The notes under the pieces are model-generated. The model saw nothing but the letters and a program-made list of their open reading frames with translations, was not told where the DNA came from and did no database searches. A program made the position numbers and the translations under genes. This document shows, piece by piece, positions 1 through 5,715 of a stretch of DNA of 8,962 bases. Within the stretch, counting starts at the first letter, position 1; each line of letters starts with the position of its first letter. Source of the stretch: an uncultured Ruminococcus sp. (GTDB taxonomy: Bacteria; Bacillota; Clostridia; Oscillospirales; Ruminococcaceae); contig UQAR01000081.1 in the NCBI GenBank assembly GCA_900539095.1, forward strand, positions 1 through 8,962. The letters are read 5' to 3'.

Positions 1-48
1 CGAGATTCGCCTTAGTCTCGTGGGCTCGGAGATGTGTATAAGAGACAG
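1..48 (+). other. Nextera-type P7 / i7 index / transposase adapter (not genomic)
   Basis: Positions 1-6 match the end of the Illumina P7 primer, 7-14 (TCGCCTTA) match the N701 i7 index as written in the primer, and 15-48 match the read-2 transposase adapter. The last 19 bases (30-48) are the Tn5 mosaic end. This is library sequence left on the contig. It supplies a false ATG at position 20, so an automatic gene caller would start ruvX inside it. Confidence 0.98.
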
Positions 49-49
49 A

Positions 50-334
50 TATGGTGCAGGGGAGATAATCGTTGGTCTGCCCATAAACATGAACGGCACG
101 GAAGGCCCAAGAGCAGAGAAGTGCAGGGCATTTGCAGAGCTTTTGAAAGAGCGTACTAACGTGCCCGTGAGAATGTGGGACGAGCGTTCCACTACCGTCA
201 CTGCACATAACATCCTCAACGAAACGAACGTCAGAGGCAAAGCAAGAAAAGCTGTGGTGGATACAGTCGCAGCAACTATAATTTTGGAGGGCTATCTTGA
301 ATACAGAAGAAAAAAAGCAAAGCAGGCTGACTAA
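50..334 (+). CDS. ruvX: RuvX/YqgF Holliday-junction resolvase-like protein, 5' truncated
   Basis: This is the C-terminal 94 residues of the RuvX (YqgF) family, an RNase H-fold cytoplasmic protein implicated in Holliday junction resolution and 16S rRNA 5'-end processing. Visible family motifs are IIVGLPINMNGTEG near the start, the DERSTT block, and the C-terminal VVDTVAATIIL segment with a conserved catalytic aspartate. Family members are about 140 residues, so roughly 45-50 N-terminal residues are missing, including the first DxG catalytic aspartate. The truncation is an assembly edge, not a biological deletion, because library adapter ends at base 48. An upstream ATG at 20 gives the peptide MGSEMCIRDR, which is translated adapter and must not be annotated. 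The gene ends in TAA, and its last 38 bases overlap the start of the metallophosphoesterase, which suggests translational coupling. Confidence 0.93.
   Translation, partial: YGAGEIIVGLPINMNGTEGPRAEKCRAFAELLKERTNVPVRMWDERSTTVTAHNILNETNVRGKARKAVVDTVAATIILEGYLEYRRKKAKQAD
286..290 (+). promoter_or_regulatory. Ribosome-binding site that fixes a TTG start
   Basis: GGAGG at 286-290 lies inside the ruvX coding sequence, six bases before a TTG at 297. No ATG lies in the right frame nearby, so this site is what supports the TTG start of the phosphoesterase. Confidence 0.75.
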
Positions 335-1157
335 AAAGCAGAAAAGAAATATAATCATAGTCGTGATAGTGCTTGCGGTCATGATATTAGCCAACTTTGT
401 GTGGTCGAATACATATATCGAGGTGAAAAAGCTGTCTGCACAATTTGACAACTTGCCTGACGGCTTTGACGGCTGTAAGATAGTTCAGATATCCGACTTC
501 CACAACGAGTGGGGCAAAGGTTACATAGACAGACTGACTGAAAAGGTGAAAGACTGTGAGCCTGACTATATCTTTGTCACAGGGGACAGTGTTGACCAGA
601 TATTTCCCGATGTTGATCGCTCCCTGGAGCTTATGAAAAAGCTCCCTGAGATATGCCCGGTGTATCTTGTTATGGGCAACCATGAATATAATCTTTCTCA
701 GGAGGAAAGAGAGCAGTTCGTTTCAGGCTGTGAAAGCTATGGCATAAACGTCCTTTACAACGAGTGCACCACCCTCACACGAAATGGCGACAGCGTAAGC
801 CTGTTGGGATTTGACAATATGGATAATGACAGCGAGGCTTTTTCTCAGGCAAAAGAGGATTTTGTCATTCTCCTGAACCACTACCCTGAAGACTGCAATT
901 ATTTCAGCAAAACGGCTGTTCAGTGTGGTACGCATATAGACATAGACTTTACAGGTCACGCACATGGCGGACTTATAAGACTTCCTCTTGTGAACGGTCT
1001 TTATGCACCCGGTCAGGGTCTGTTTCCGAAATATACCGATGGCATTTACAGCATGAACGATACAACGCTTGTGGTATCAAGGGGTGTAGGAAACAGCGGC
1101 TGGACGCAGCGTTTTTCAGACCCTTTTGAACTTGTGCTTTTCACTCTTGAAAAATAA
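297..1157 (+). CDS. Membrane-anchored calcineurin-like metallophosphoesterase (YkuE/YaeI type)
   Basis: This is a 286-residue metal-dependent phosphoesterase. A basic N-terminus (about residues 1-17) precedes one hydrophobic segment (about 18-38), so the enzyme is probably tethered to the membrane with its catalytic domain outside. The binuclear-metal motifs of the calcineurin-like superfamily are all present and in order: SDFH (D67, H69), TGDS (G96, D97), GNHE (127-130), NHYP (H195) and GHAHGG (H221, H223). Length and architecture resemble the YkuE/YaeI group, some members of which act on lipid substrates; the substrate here cannot be read from sequence. It starts at TTG, supported by GGAGG six bases upstream, and overlaps ruvX by 38 bases, so it is cotranscribed. 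The 3' end overlaps the convergent TSUP ORF by 42 bases, and its likely terminator lies at 1255-1289, inside that antisense gene. Confidence 0.9.
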   Translation: MNTEEKKQSRLTKKQKRNIIIVVIVLAVMILANFVWSNTYIEVKKLSAQFDNLPDGFDGCKIVQISDFHNEWGKGYIDRLTEKVKDCEPDYIFVTGDSVDQIFPDVDRSLELMKKLPEICPVYLVMGNHEYNLSQEEREQFVSGCESYGINVLYNECTTLTRNGDSVSLLGFDNMDNDSEAFSQAKEDFVILLNHYPEDCNYFSKTAVQCGTHIDIDFTGHAHGGLIRLPLVNGLYAPGQGLFPKYTDGIYSMNDTTLVVSRGVGNSGWTQRFSDPFELVLFTLEK

Positions 1158-1472
1158 CTCTTTCAGTCCCATTAGGATAAGGAAAATGCCGAAAGCCTTT
1201 GAAAGCAGGCTTTGCCCGACTTGTGTGGCAAGCCATGCGGATATGACAACAGCAGCCGTCCCCCACAAAACAGCGGGGACGGCTTTTTTCCATTCCACAA
1301 GTCCGTTTTTTGTGTGAAAAATAAGGCTTATAATAGCGATAGGGATAAAAAACACAAGGTTTATCCCCTGTGCCGCTATCTGAGAAAATCCTGCAAACAC
1401 CGTCAGATAAACTATAAGCACCATTCCGCCCCCAAGCCCCATGGAGGCAAAGATACCGGTGAGAAAAGCCAC
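1116..1472 (-). CDS. TauE/SafE (TSUP) family permease, C-terminal half ORF
   Basis: This 118-residue hydrophobic protein resembles one four-helix half of a TSUP (TauE/SafE) anion permease. Near its start it has LTGIFASMGLGGGM, the family's glycine-rich first-helix motif, followed by three further hydrophobic stretches and a basic tail (KSEKHKFKRV). Full-length TSUP proteins have about 250 residues and two such repeats. The other half lies immediately upstream (1506-1865) in the same reading frame, with only a TAG and 11 sense codons between. The first standard start is GTG at 1470-1472, which has no convincing ribosome-binding site and clips part of the first helix. Initiation is therefore uncertain: reinitiation after the upstream stop, readthrough or a recent nonsense mutation are all possible. 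The substrate is unknown (sulfur-containing anions are typical of the family). The 3' end overlaps the convergent phosphoesterase gene. Confidence 0.75.
   Translation of the reverse strand: MAFLTGIFASMGLGGGMVLIVYLTVFAGFSQIAAQGINLVFFIPIAIISLIFHTKNGLVEWKKAVPAVLWGTAAVVISAWLATQVGQSLLSKAFGIFLILMGLKELFFKSEKHKFKRV
1255..1289 (+). terminator. Rho-independent terminator of the ruvX-phosphoesterase transcript
   Basis: GCCGTCCCC (1255-1263) and GGGGACGGC (1275-1283) form a perfect 9-bp stem with an 11-base loop, followed by six T on the plus strand. The minus-strand side has no U-run, so it should act only on plus-strand transcripts. It lies about 100 bases after the phosphoesterase stop and entirely inside the antisense permease coding sequence. 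Confidence 0.8.
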
Positions 1473-1505
1473 CGCACATATGGTATACCAAGCCGTAACA
1501 TCACC

Positions 1506-1865
1506 CTATTTCATAAATATCCTCACGCCTGCAATTATCATGAGCAGTCCGAAAATGCGTTTTAGCAGGCTGTTTGAAAGCTTTTTCATTATTACCGCAC
1601 CCACTGCCGCACCTGCCAGACCAAGGGGTATGAATTTCGCAGCCTGTGAAACGTCAAGGCTACCGCCCTTTAGATACACAAATCCGCTTATGACAGACAG
1701 CGGCAGCGTTATGGCAATGGACGTGGCGTGAGCTTTTTTCGCCTCGCTGCCGCCTTTTTCAAGCATCGGCACTGCTATCATTCCGCCGCCTGAACCAAAA
1801 AATCCATTGCATATCCCCACGGCTATACCGGTGAGTGCATTGAAACATTTCTTATTTATACGCAA
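1506..1865 (-). CDS. TauE/SafE (TSUP) family permease, N-terminal half ORF
   Basis: This is a membrane protein of about 119 residues with four hydrophobic segments (roughly residues 8-31, 46-66, 76-96 and 101-118). The first carries the TSUP signature GFFGSGGGMIAVPML. It equals one repeat of the two-repeat TSUP permease fold and is followed in frame by the second half after a TAG (1506-1508). Half-size TSUP ORFs in pairs are, from memory, also seen in other Clostridia, so the pair may work as a heterodimer. The start is a judgement call: a GTG at 1872-1874 lies inside the upstream terminator stem, whereas TTG at 1863-1865 has GGGGTG six bases before it and gives a natural N-terminus (MRINKKCFNALTG). 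Expression needs either readthrough of the khpA terminator or a promoter I cannot see. The transported anion is unknown. Confidence 0.75.
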   Translation of the reverse strand: MRINKKCFNALTGIAVGICNGFFGSGGGMIAVPMLEKGGSEAKKAHATSIAITLPLSVISGFVYLKGGSLDVSQAAKFIPLGLAGAAVGAVIMKKLSNSLLKRIFGLLMIIAGVRIFMK

Positions 1866-1900
1866 AAAAATCACCCCGTACTATTATCTGTACGGGGTGA
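1864..1900 (-). terminator. Intrinsic terminator of the ylxM-ffh-rpsP-khpA operon
   Basis: On the minus strand TCACCCCGTA (1900-1891) pairs perfectly with TACGGGGTGA (1880-1871), giving a 10-bp stem with a 10-base loop. Seven T follow (1870-1864). It begins about 20 bases after the khpA stop. The same bases supply the apparent ribosome-binding site and start of the next ORF. Confidence 0.9.
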
Positions 1901-1919
1901 TGATTTATTCACTGAATCA

Positions 1920-2153
1920 TCAGTCTATCTCTACCATTATTTTCTGATCCACACGGGACGCACCGGCACGCATAACGACTCTGATAGCCTTTGCGATCCT
2001 GCCCTGCTTGCCGATAACTCTGCCCATGTCGTCAGGAGCAACGTGAAGGTGATAAACTATGATACCCTCAGCGTTAGGCTCGTCAACAACGACCTCGACA
2101 GCGTCCTTGTTTTCAACAAGCTCAGAAACTATAGTTTCGAGTAATTCTTTCAT
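1920..2153 (-). CDS. khpA: KhpA-type KH-domain RNA-binding protein
   Basis: This is a 77-residue single KH domain, the YlqC/KhpA family that binds RNA in the cytoplasm and in several Firmicutes pairs with KhpB to influence cell division and cell-wall synthesis. The KH signature is the GxxG loop GKQG at residues 48-51 within GRVIGKQGRIAKAI, followed by the second helix and the final strand KIMVEID. Length is normal for the family. The chosen start has GGAGA seven bases upstream; an in-frame start 21 codons earlier would fall in a structured spacer and add non-conserved residues. It is the last gene of the ylxM-ffh-rpsP-khpA operon, placed after rpsP as in Bacillus. In many Firmicutes rimM and trmD follow; here the operon ends instead. 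Confidence 0.93.
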   Translation of the reverse strand: MKELLETIVSELVENKDAVEVVVDEPNAEGIIVYHLHVAPDDMGRVIGKQGRIAKAIRVVMRAGASRVDQKIMVEID

Positions 2154-2167
2154 AAAAATATCTCCAT

Positions 2168-2230
2168 TCTCCCACGAAAATGCGGCAGGGAAACATTTCC
2201 CCGCCGAAAACGGCAAGCGAAGTGGTGGGA
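2168..2230 (-). promoter_or_regulatory. Structured rpsP-khpA intercistronic spacer
   Basis: The 112-base spacer between rpsP and khpA can form nested hairpins. GGCGGGGAAA (2205-2196) pairs with TTTCCCTGCC (2193-2184) with one G-U. A competing GCCG-TTTT-CGGC hairpin (2214-2203) shares bases with it. An outer TCCCAC/GTGGGA helix brings the ends together. No U-run follows, so it is more likely a processing, stability or translation-control element than a terminator. The khpA ribosome-binding site lies just after it. Confidence 0.45.
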
Positions 2231-2265
2231 TAAGCGGCTCACCGTTTGAATTGTCTTGTCAGCTA

Positions 2266-2508
2266 TTAGATAGTGCCGTTCTTCTTGAGAAGAGCCTTAA
2301 CTGTATCAGTTGGCTGTGCACCGTTAGCGATCCAAGACTTTGCCTTTTCGTCGTCAACCTTGAGTACGGAAGGTTCCTTAGTTGGGTCATAGTAGCCCAG
2401 CTCCTCGATGAAACGTCCATCTCTTGGATATCTTGAATCAGCAACTACGATTCTGTAGAAAGGAGCCTTCTTAGCACCCATTCTTCTGAGTCTGATCTTT
2501 ACTGCCAT
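2266..2508 (-). CDS. rpsP: 30S ribosomal protein S16
   Basis: This is an 80-residue bS16, a small-subunit protein needed for 30S assembly. The N-terminus MAVKIRLRRMGAKKAPFYRI and the block DSRYPRDGRFIEELGYYDP are diagnostic, and the length is typical. The start at 2508 has a full GGAGGTG eight bases upstream; an in-frame ATG 15 codons earlier has no such site and its extra residues are not part of S16. It lies 92 bases downstream of ffh in the same operon, the standard Firmicutes order. Stop is TAA. Confidence 0.98.
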   Translation of the reverse strand: MAVKIRLRRMGAKKAPFYRIVVADSRYPRDGRFIEELGYYDPTKEPSVLKVDDEKAKSWIANGAQPTDTVKALLKKNGTI

Positions 2509-2576
2509 TGTATTTTCACCTCCATAAAAAACTTCATATATCAAATCAATCACTTGATTGCTGATAGCTAATTTTT

Positions 2577-2598
2577 ATCGATTTAGAATCAAATCGAT
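2577..2598 (-). repeat. Small hairpin in the ffh-rpsP spacer
   Basis: ATCGATTT and AAATCGAT form an 8-bp inverted repeat with a 6-base loop immediately after the ffh stop. On the minus strand it is followed by an A-rich stretch, so it is not a terminator for the operon. It may stabilise the upstream message end. The U-run is on the plus strand, where no gene uses it. Confidence 0.4.
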
Positions 2599-2600
2599 TT

Positions 2601-3968
2601 TTACTGTGGCATTCCGCCGCCAAGACCTTTGAGAAGAGCAGCCCTGTTTCGTCTTGACTTCTTACCGTGAAGATTTCCGCCGATACCGAACTGTTTCATC
2701 ATCTTCTGCATTTGCTCAAACTGCTTGAGCAGCTGGTTCACGTCAGACACCTGAGTGCCGCTGCCGGCAGCGATACGTCTTTTTCTCTTAGGGTCAATGA
2801 TCGCAGGCTTTTCTCTTTCAGCCTTTGTCATTGAATTTATCATAGCCTCAGTCTTTTTCAGCTGAACCTCGCCCTGCTCGACCTGCTCGTCTGTTACCTT
2901 GTTAGCACCAGGCAGCATTCTGATAATGGATTTCATAGAACCCATTTTCTGTATCTGTTTCATCTGCTCCAGCAGATCGTTAAGGTCAAAGCCTTTTTCC
3001 TGCATTTTTTCTGCAAGCTTTTTTGCGTCCTTCTCGTCAACTGTCTGAGTAGCTTTCTCGATAAGTGTGAGCATATCGCCCATGCCAAGTATCCTTGACG
3101 CCATTCTCTCAGGGTGGAAAGCCTCAAATTCATCAAGCTTTTCGCCCATACCAACGAACTTGATAGGCTTACCTGTTACAGCAAGCACTGAAAGTGCCGC
3201 ACCGCCTCGTGTATCAGAATCGAGCTTTGTGAGTATAACGCTGTCTATTCCCAGTGCCTCGTCAAAGCTTGACGCTACTTTTACAGCGTCCTGACCGATC
3301 ATTGCGTCAACGACCAGCATTATCTCGTTCGGCTCAGCTATCTTCTTGATGTCTTTAAGCTCGTTCATAAGCTCTTCGTCAATGTGAAGTCGTCCCGCTG
3401 TATCTATGATAACAAGGTCATTGCCGTAATCCTTGGCGTGCTTGATACCTTCTTTTACTATCTTTCTAGGGTCTATCTGACCCATTTCAAATACTGCGAC
3501 CTCAGCTCTCTCTCCCACAACTTTCAGCTGTTCGATAGCCGCTGGTCTGTAAACGTCGGCTGCGATAAGCAGAGGACGTTTGCCCTCTTTTTTGAACATC
3601 TTAGCAAGCTTTGCAGCGTGCGTTGTTTTACCTGAACCCTGCAGACCGCACATCATGATGATGCAAGGCGGCTTGTTAGGGAAGTTTATCTTCGAGTTAG
3701 CCTCGCCCATGAGCTTTATAAGCTCGTCATTAACTATCTTTATTACCTGCTGACCAGGAGTAAGGCTCTTGAGCACTTCCTCGCCGACACTTCGCTCAGT
3801 TACCTTGGCAATAAAATCCTTTACTACCTTGTAGCTTACGTCAGCCTCCAGCAGAGCCATTTTTACCTCACGCATTGCCTCTTTAACATCGGCCTCGCTG
3901 AGTTTACCTCTTGATTTAAGACGCTTGAACACGCCGTTAAGTTTTTCTGAAAGTCCTTCAAACGCCAT
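2601..3968 (-). CDS. ffh: Signal recognition particle GTPase Ffh (SRP54)
   Basis: This 455-residue protein component of the signal recognition particle binds 4.5S/scRNA and signal peptides and delivers ribosomes to the FtsY receptor at the membrane. The N domain covers roughly residues 1-90. The G domain shows GLQGSGKTT (108-116), DVYRPAA (138-144), DTAGR (189-193), TKLD (247-250) and GMGEK (273-277). The methionine-rich M domain follows (about 300-445) with the RNA-binding signature KRKRRIAAGSGTQVSDVN (394-411). The tail GLGGGMPQ is normal. The start has GGAGGG six bases upstream. It is the second gene of the operon, 33 bases after ylxM, whose product is a proposed regulator of the SRP pathway. 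Nothing is unusual in it; all nucleotide-binding motifs are intact. Confidence 0.98.
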   Translation of the reverse strand: MAFEGLSEKLNGVFKRLKSRGKLSEADVKEAMREVKMALLEADVSYKVVKDFIAKVTERSVGEEVLKSLTPGQQVIKIVNDELIKLMGEANSKINFPNKPPCIIMMCGLQGSGKTTHAAKLAKMFKKEGKRPLLIAADVYRPAAIEQLKVVGERAEVAVFEMGQIDPRKIVKEGIKHAKDYGNDLVIIDTAGRLHIDEELMNELKDIKKIAEPNEIMLVVDAMIGQDAVKVASSFDEALGIDSVILTKLDSDTRGGAALSVLAVTGKPIKFVGMGEKLDEFEAFHPERMASRILGMGDMLTLIEKATQTVDEKDAKKLAEKMQEKGFDLNDLLEQMKQIQKMGSMKSIIRMLPGANKVTDEQVEQGEVQLKKTEAMINSMTKAEREKPAIIDPKRKRRIAAGSGTQVSDVNQLLKQFEQMQKMMKQFGIGGNLHGKKSRRNRAALLKGLGGGMPQ

Positions 3969-4001
3969 AAACTGCCCTCCGTATAATTTTTCTTTATATG
4001 T

Positions 4002-4403
4002 TTATATCTGTTCTTCTTCAGTATATTCCGCAGTGTCGAACTCATCAAGCTTTGAGTCAAGATTTTCAAGCAGCACTATCACCTTTTCAGCGATATCTCT
4101 TGCATAGTTCTTTTTCCTGCACTCGTTGAAAACGTCCATAGCCTGAGCCTTGAACTCTTTCAGCTCTTCAAGATAAGCCTCCTGCTGTTTGAGCAGACCA
4201 AGCTTGCTCTCATAGTCTGCCATTGCGACTTCACATTTCTTTATAGCATCATGTACGCCCTGTCTGGATATATCAAGCTGAGCCGCTATCTCCCCAAGCG
4301 ACAGGTCATCATTATAATAAAGATCCATGATCTCATTTTGCTTGTCAGTGAGCAGGCAGCCATACAGGTCGAGCAGAACGCTGTTCTGTAGATTTTTACT
4401 CAT
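4002..4403 (-). CDS. ylxM: YlxM family DNA-binding protein (UPF0122)
   Basis: This is a 133-residue helix-turn-helix protein of the YlxM/UPF0122 family, encoded next to ffh in most Firmicutes and proposed to influence SRP function or expression. Residues about 18-57 form a sigma-factor-region-4-like helix-turn-helix (LTDKQNEIMDLYYNDDLSLG then EIAAQLDISRQGVHDAIKK). Residues 58-115 look like extended or coiled helices, and an acidic tail ends the protein. The start has GGAGGT seven bases upstream. It is the first gene of the four-gene operon, behind a perfect-consensus promoter with inverted repeats, so self-regulation by YlxM is a natural hypothesis but not shown by the sequence. Confidence 0.93.
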   Translation of the reverse strand: MSKNLQNSVLLDLYGCLLTDKQNEIMDLYYNDDLSLGEIAAQLDISRQGVHDAIKKCEVAMADYESKLGLLKQQEAYLEELKEFKAQAMDVFNECRKKNYARDIAEKVIVLLENLDSKLDEFDTAEYTEEEQI

Positions 4404-4427
4404 GCTGCTTACCTCCTGATAAAATTC

Positions 4428-4449
4428 TGTAAAGTCACAAACCTTTACA
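4428..4449. promoter_or_regulatory. Inverted repeat over the ylxM transcription start
   Basis: TGTAAAG (4428-4434) and CTTTACA (4443-4449) form a perfect 7-bp inverted repeat with an 8-base spacer directly downstream of the ylxM -10 box, spanning the expected start point. The placement fits an operator. A stem at the mRNA 5' end is the alternative. Confidence 0.45.
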
Positions 4450-4478
4450 ATTATATATCAAGTTTCCCAACTTGTCAA
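4450..4478 (-). promoter_or_regulatory. Perfect-consensus sigma-A promoter of the ylxM-ffh-rpsP-khpA operon
   Basis: On the minus strand TTGACA (4478-4473), a 17-base spacer and TATAAT (4455-4450) match the consensus at every position. The start point should be near 4443, leaving about 40 bases of leader before the ylxM ATG. Confidence 0.9.
4459..4474. promoter_or_regulatory. Operator-like inverted repeat between -35 and -10
   Basis: CAAGTT-TCCC-AACTTG is a perfect 6-bp inverted repeat filling most of the promoter spacer. Binding there would block RNA polymerase. The ligand is unknown. Confidence 0.4.
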
Positions 4479-4516
4479 GGGGTTTTGCTGAAAAAATAAA
4501 ATTTTACAAAATTCTG

Positions 4517-4545
4517 TGGAAAAAGTCCCATTTATATGGTATAAT
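4517..4545 (+). promoter_or_regulatory. Promoter of the aldo/keto reductase gene
   Basis: A TATAAT -10 box (4540-4545) carries an extended TG motif (TGGTATAAT) and lies 17 bases from a weak TGGAAA -35 (4517-4522). It diverges from the ylxM promoter about 40 bases away. Confidence 0.75.
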
Positions 4546-4559
4546 TAATTATCAATTAA
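4545..4559. promoter_or_regulatory. AT-rich palindrome over the reductase start point
   Basis: TTAATT-ATC-AATTAA is a perfect 6-bp inverted repeat starting at the last base of the -10 box, the position of a repressor operator. It is very AT-rich, so chance is possible. Confidence 0.35.
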
Positions 4560-4610
4560 CATAGTGATGATAAGTAGTATAGAAAAATGTATGTCGAGGG
4601 GGAAGAAAAT

Positions 4611-5579
4611 ATGATAAGCTATGTGCTTAAAAATGACAGATATGAAATGAAGGTTCCTGCTCTGACCTTTGGTGCGGCAGGCTTTGAGAGAAATGACTGT
4701 GATGACGTCTATTTTGAATTTCTCGATAAATATGTTGAACTCGGCGGCTGGTGTATCGACACTGCAAGAGTTTATTGCGATTGGCTGGAGGAGGGTCACA
4801 ATTCCAGCGAGGGCGTAATAGGCAGGTGGCTCAAAGCCAGAAACAACCGTGATAAAATTTGCATCGCCACAAAGGGCGGTCACCCTGAAATGGGTCATAT
4901 GGACGAAAGCCGTCTTAGCAGGGAAGAGCTTACCAAAGACCTTGAAGAAAGCCTGAAAGTTTTGGGCGTTGACTATGTGGACATTTATTTTCTCCACCGT
5001 GACGACCCGAAGGTACCTGTTGAAGAGATAATGCCGGTACTCAATGATTTCTATGAGAGCGGAAAGATACATTTCATAGGCGTTTCAAACTGGACGACTC
5101 AGAGGATAGAGGAGGCAAATAAGTTTGCCGAAGAAAACGGCATGGAGCCTATCCGAATCAGCCAGATAAACTACAGTCTTGCACATTCAAGCGTTGAAAC
5201 TTTTGGCGACGATACGCTTGTTTGCATGGATACAAAGGAATTTCGTTGGTATAAAAAGCATGATTTCCCTGTTATGGCGTTCTCGCCGCAGGCAAAGGGC
5301 TTTTTTGCAAAGCTTGCAAAGGGCGATGCTGCAAATAATCTTCCTGAGGGACAGTATGCAGGCCCTGCAAATCTTGCAAGACTTGCAAAGGTAAAGCAGC
5401 TCAGCGAGCAGACCGGCGACACTCCGGCAAAGATAACCCTTGGCTACCTTAACAGCCAGCCGTTCTTTGTATCGTCAGTTTTCGCAGTAACAAAGCTTTG
5501 GCAGCTTGATGAGGACATGGAGGCACAGGACCTTACATATGATCCAAAAACAGTGGCTTTCCTTGAAAATATGATATAA
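4611..5579 (+). CDS. Aldo/keto reductase
   Basis: This 322-residue cytoplasmic NAD(P)H-dependent oxidoreductase of the AKR superfamily reduces carbonyls or oxidises alcohols; the substrate cannot be read from sequence. The catalytic tetrad is complete: D50 and Y55 (CIDTARVY), K88 (ATKGGH) and H119 (YFLHRDD). The cofactor-pocket segments GVSNW (147-151) and SQINY (164-168) are also present, consistent with a (beta/alpha)8 barrel of normal length. The start at 4611 is favoured because AGGGGG lies eight bases upstream; an in-frame ATG at 4587 has no ribosome-binding site and would add eight atypical residues. It is monocistronic, with an extended -10 promoter at 4517-4545 and a terminator at 5586-5616. 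A palindrome over the start point hints at local repression. Confidence 0.93.
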   Translation: MISYVLKNDRYEMKVPALTFGAAGFERNDCDDVYFEFLDKYVELGGWCIDTARVYCDWLEEGHNSSEGVIGRWLKARNNRDKICIATKGGHPEMGHMDESRLSREELTKDLEESLKVLGVDYVDIYFLHRDDPKVPVEEIMPVLNDFYESGKIHFIGVSNWTTQRIEEANKFAEENGMEPIRISQINYSLAHSSVETFGDDTLVCMDTKEFRWYKKHDFPVMAFSPQAKGFFAKLAKGDAANNLPEGQYAGPANLARLAKVKQLSEQTGDTPAKITLGYLNSQPFFVSSVFAVTKLWQLDEDMEAQDLTYDPKTVAFLENMI

Positions 5580-5585
5580 AAATAA

Positions 5586-5616
5586 AAAGCACTCTGCATT
5601 GACCGCAGGGTGCTTT
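5586..5616 (+). terminator. Terminator of the aldo/keto reductase gene
   Basis: GCACTCTGC (5589-5597) and GCAGGGTGC (5605-5613) form a 9-bp stem with one G-U and a 7-base loop. AAA before it and TTTCTTG after extend it. It begins about 10 bases after the stop codon. Confidence 0.85.
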
Positions 5617-5633
5617 CTTGTTTTCTTAAATAT

Positions 5634-5670
5634 TGTAGGGGACGGCGTCCTCGACGTCCCACCCCTTACA
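5634..5670. repeat. REP-like GC-rich imperfect palindrome
   Basis: A 37-base element begins TGTAGGGGACG and ends CCCCTTACA. The outer arms are inverted (one base of slack), and inner GGGACG/CGTCCC arms pair. Its GC content stands out from the AT-rich surroundings. It resembles dispersed intergenic palindromes that I recall from Clostridia genomes, but only one copy lies in this window, so dispersal cannot be shown here. Confidence 0.5.
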
Positions 5671-5671
5671 C

Positions 5672-5715
5672 AAAAAACTTAACTATGTGATATCTGAATA
5701 CACCACATAGTTAAG
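5672..5715 (-). terminator. Terminator of the minus-strand array transcript
   Basis: On the minus strand CTTAACTATGTG (5715-5704) and CACATAGTTAAG (5689-5678) form a perfect 12-bp stem with a 14-base loop, followed by six T (5677-5672). It lies just after the last box of the micro-ORF array, with no ordinary minus-strand gene before it. Confidence 0.85.

Noticed and set aside
20..49. N-terminal start of ruvX at the ATG at 20
   Set aside because: The first ten codons are sequencing adapter; the true start lies outside the contig.
387..965. Minus-strand frames opposite the metallophosphoesterase
   Set aside because: They are antisense shadows of a gene with complete catalytic motifs.
1212..1731. 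Plus-strand frames over the permease halves
   Set aside because: The minus-strand frames show the TSUP glycine motifs and four-helix pattern; these plus frames show nothing.
2154..2216. 21-codon N-terminal extension of khpA
   Set aside because: It runs through the hairpin spacer; the conserved KH protein starts at MKELL with its own RBS.
2509..2553. 15-codon N-terminal extension of rpsP
   Set aside because: S16 starts at MAVKIRL, and the full ribosome-binding site GGAGGTG is placed for that ATG.
4545..5072. Minus-strand frame of 175 codons opposite the aldo/keto reductase
   Set aside because: The reductase carries all catalytic motifs, so this is its antisense shadow with no RBS or family features.
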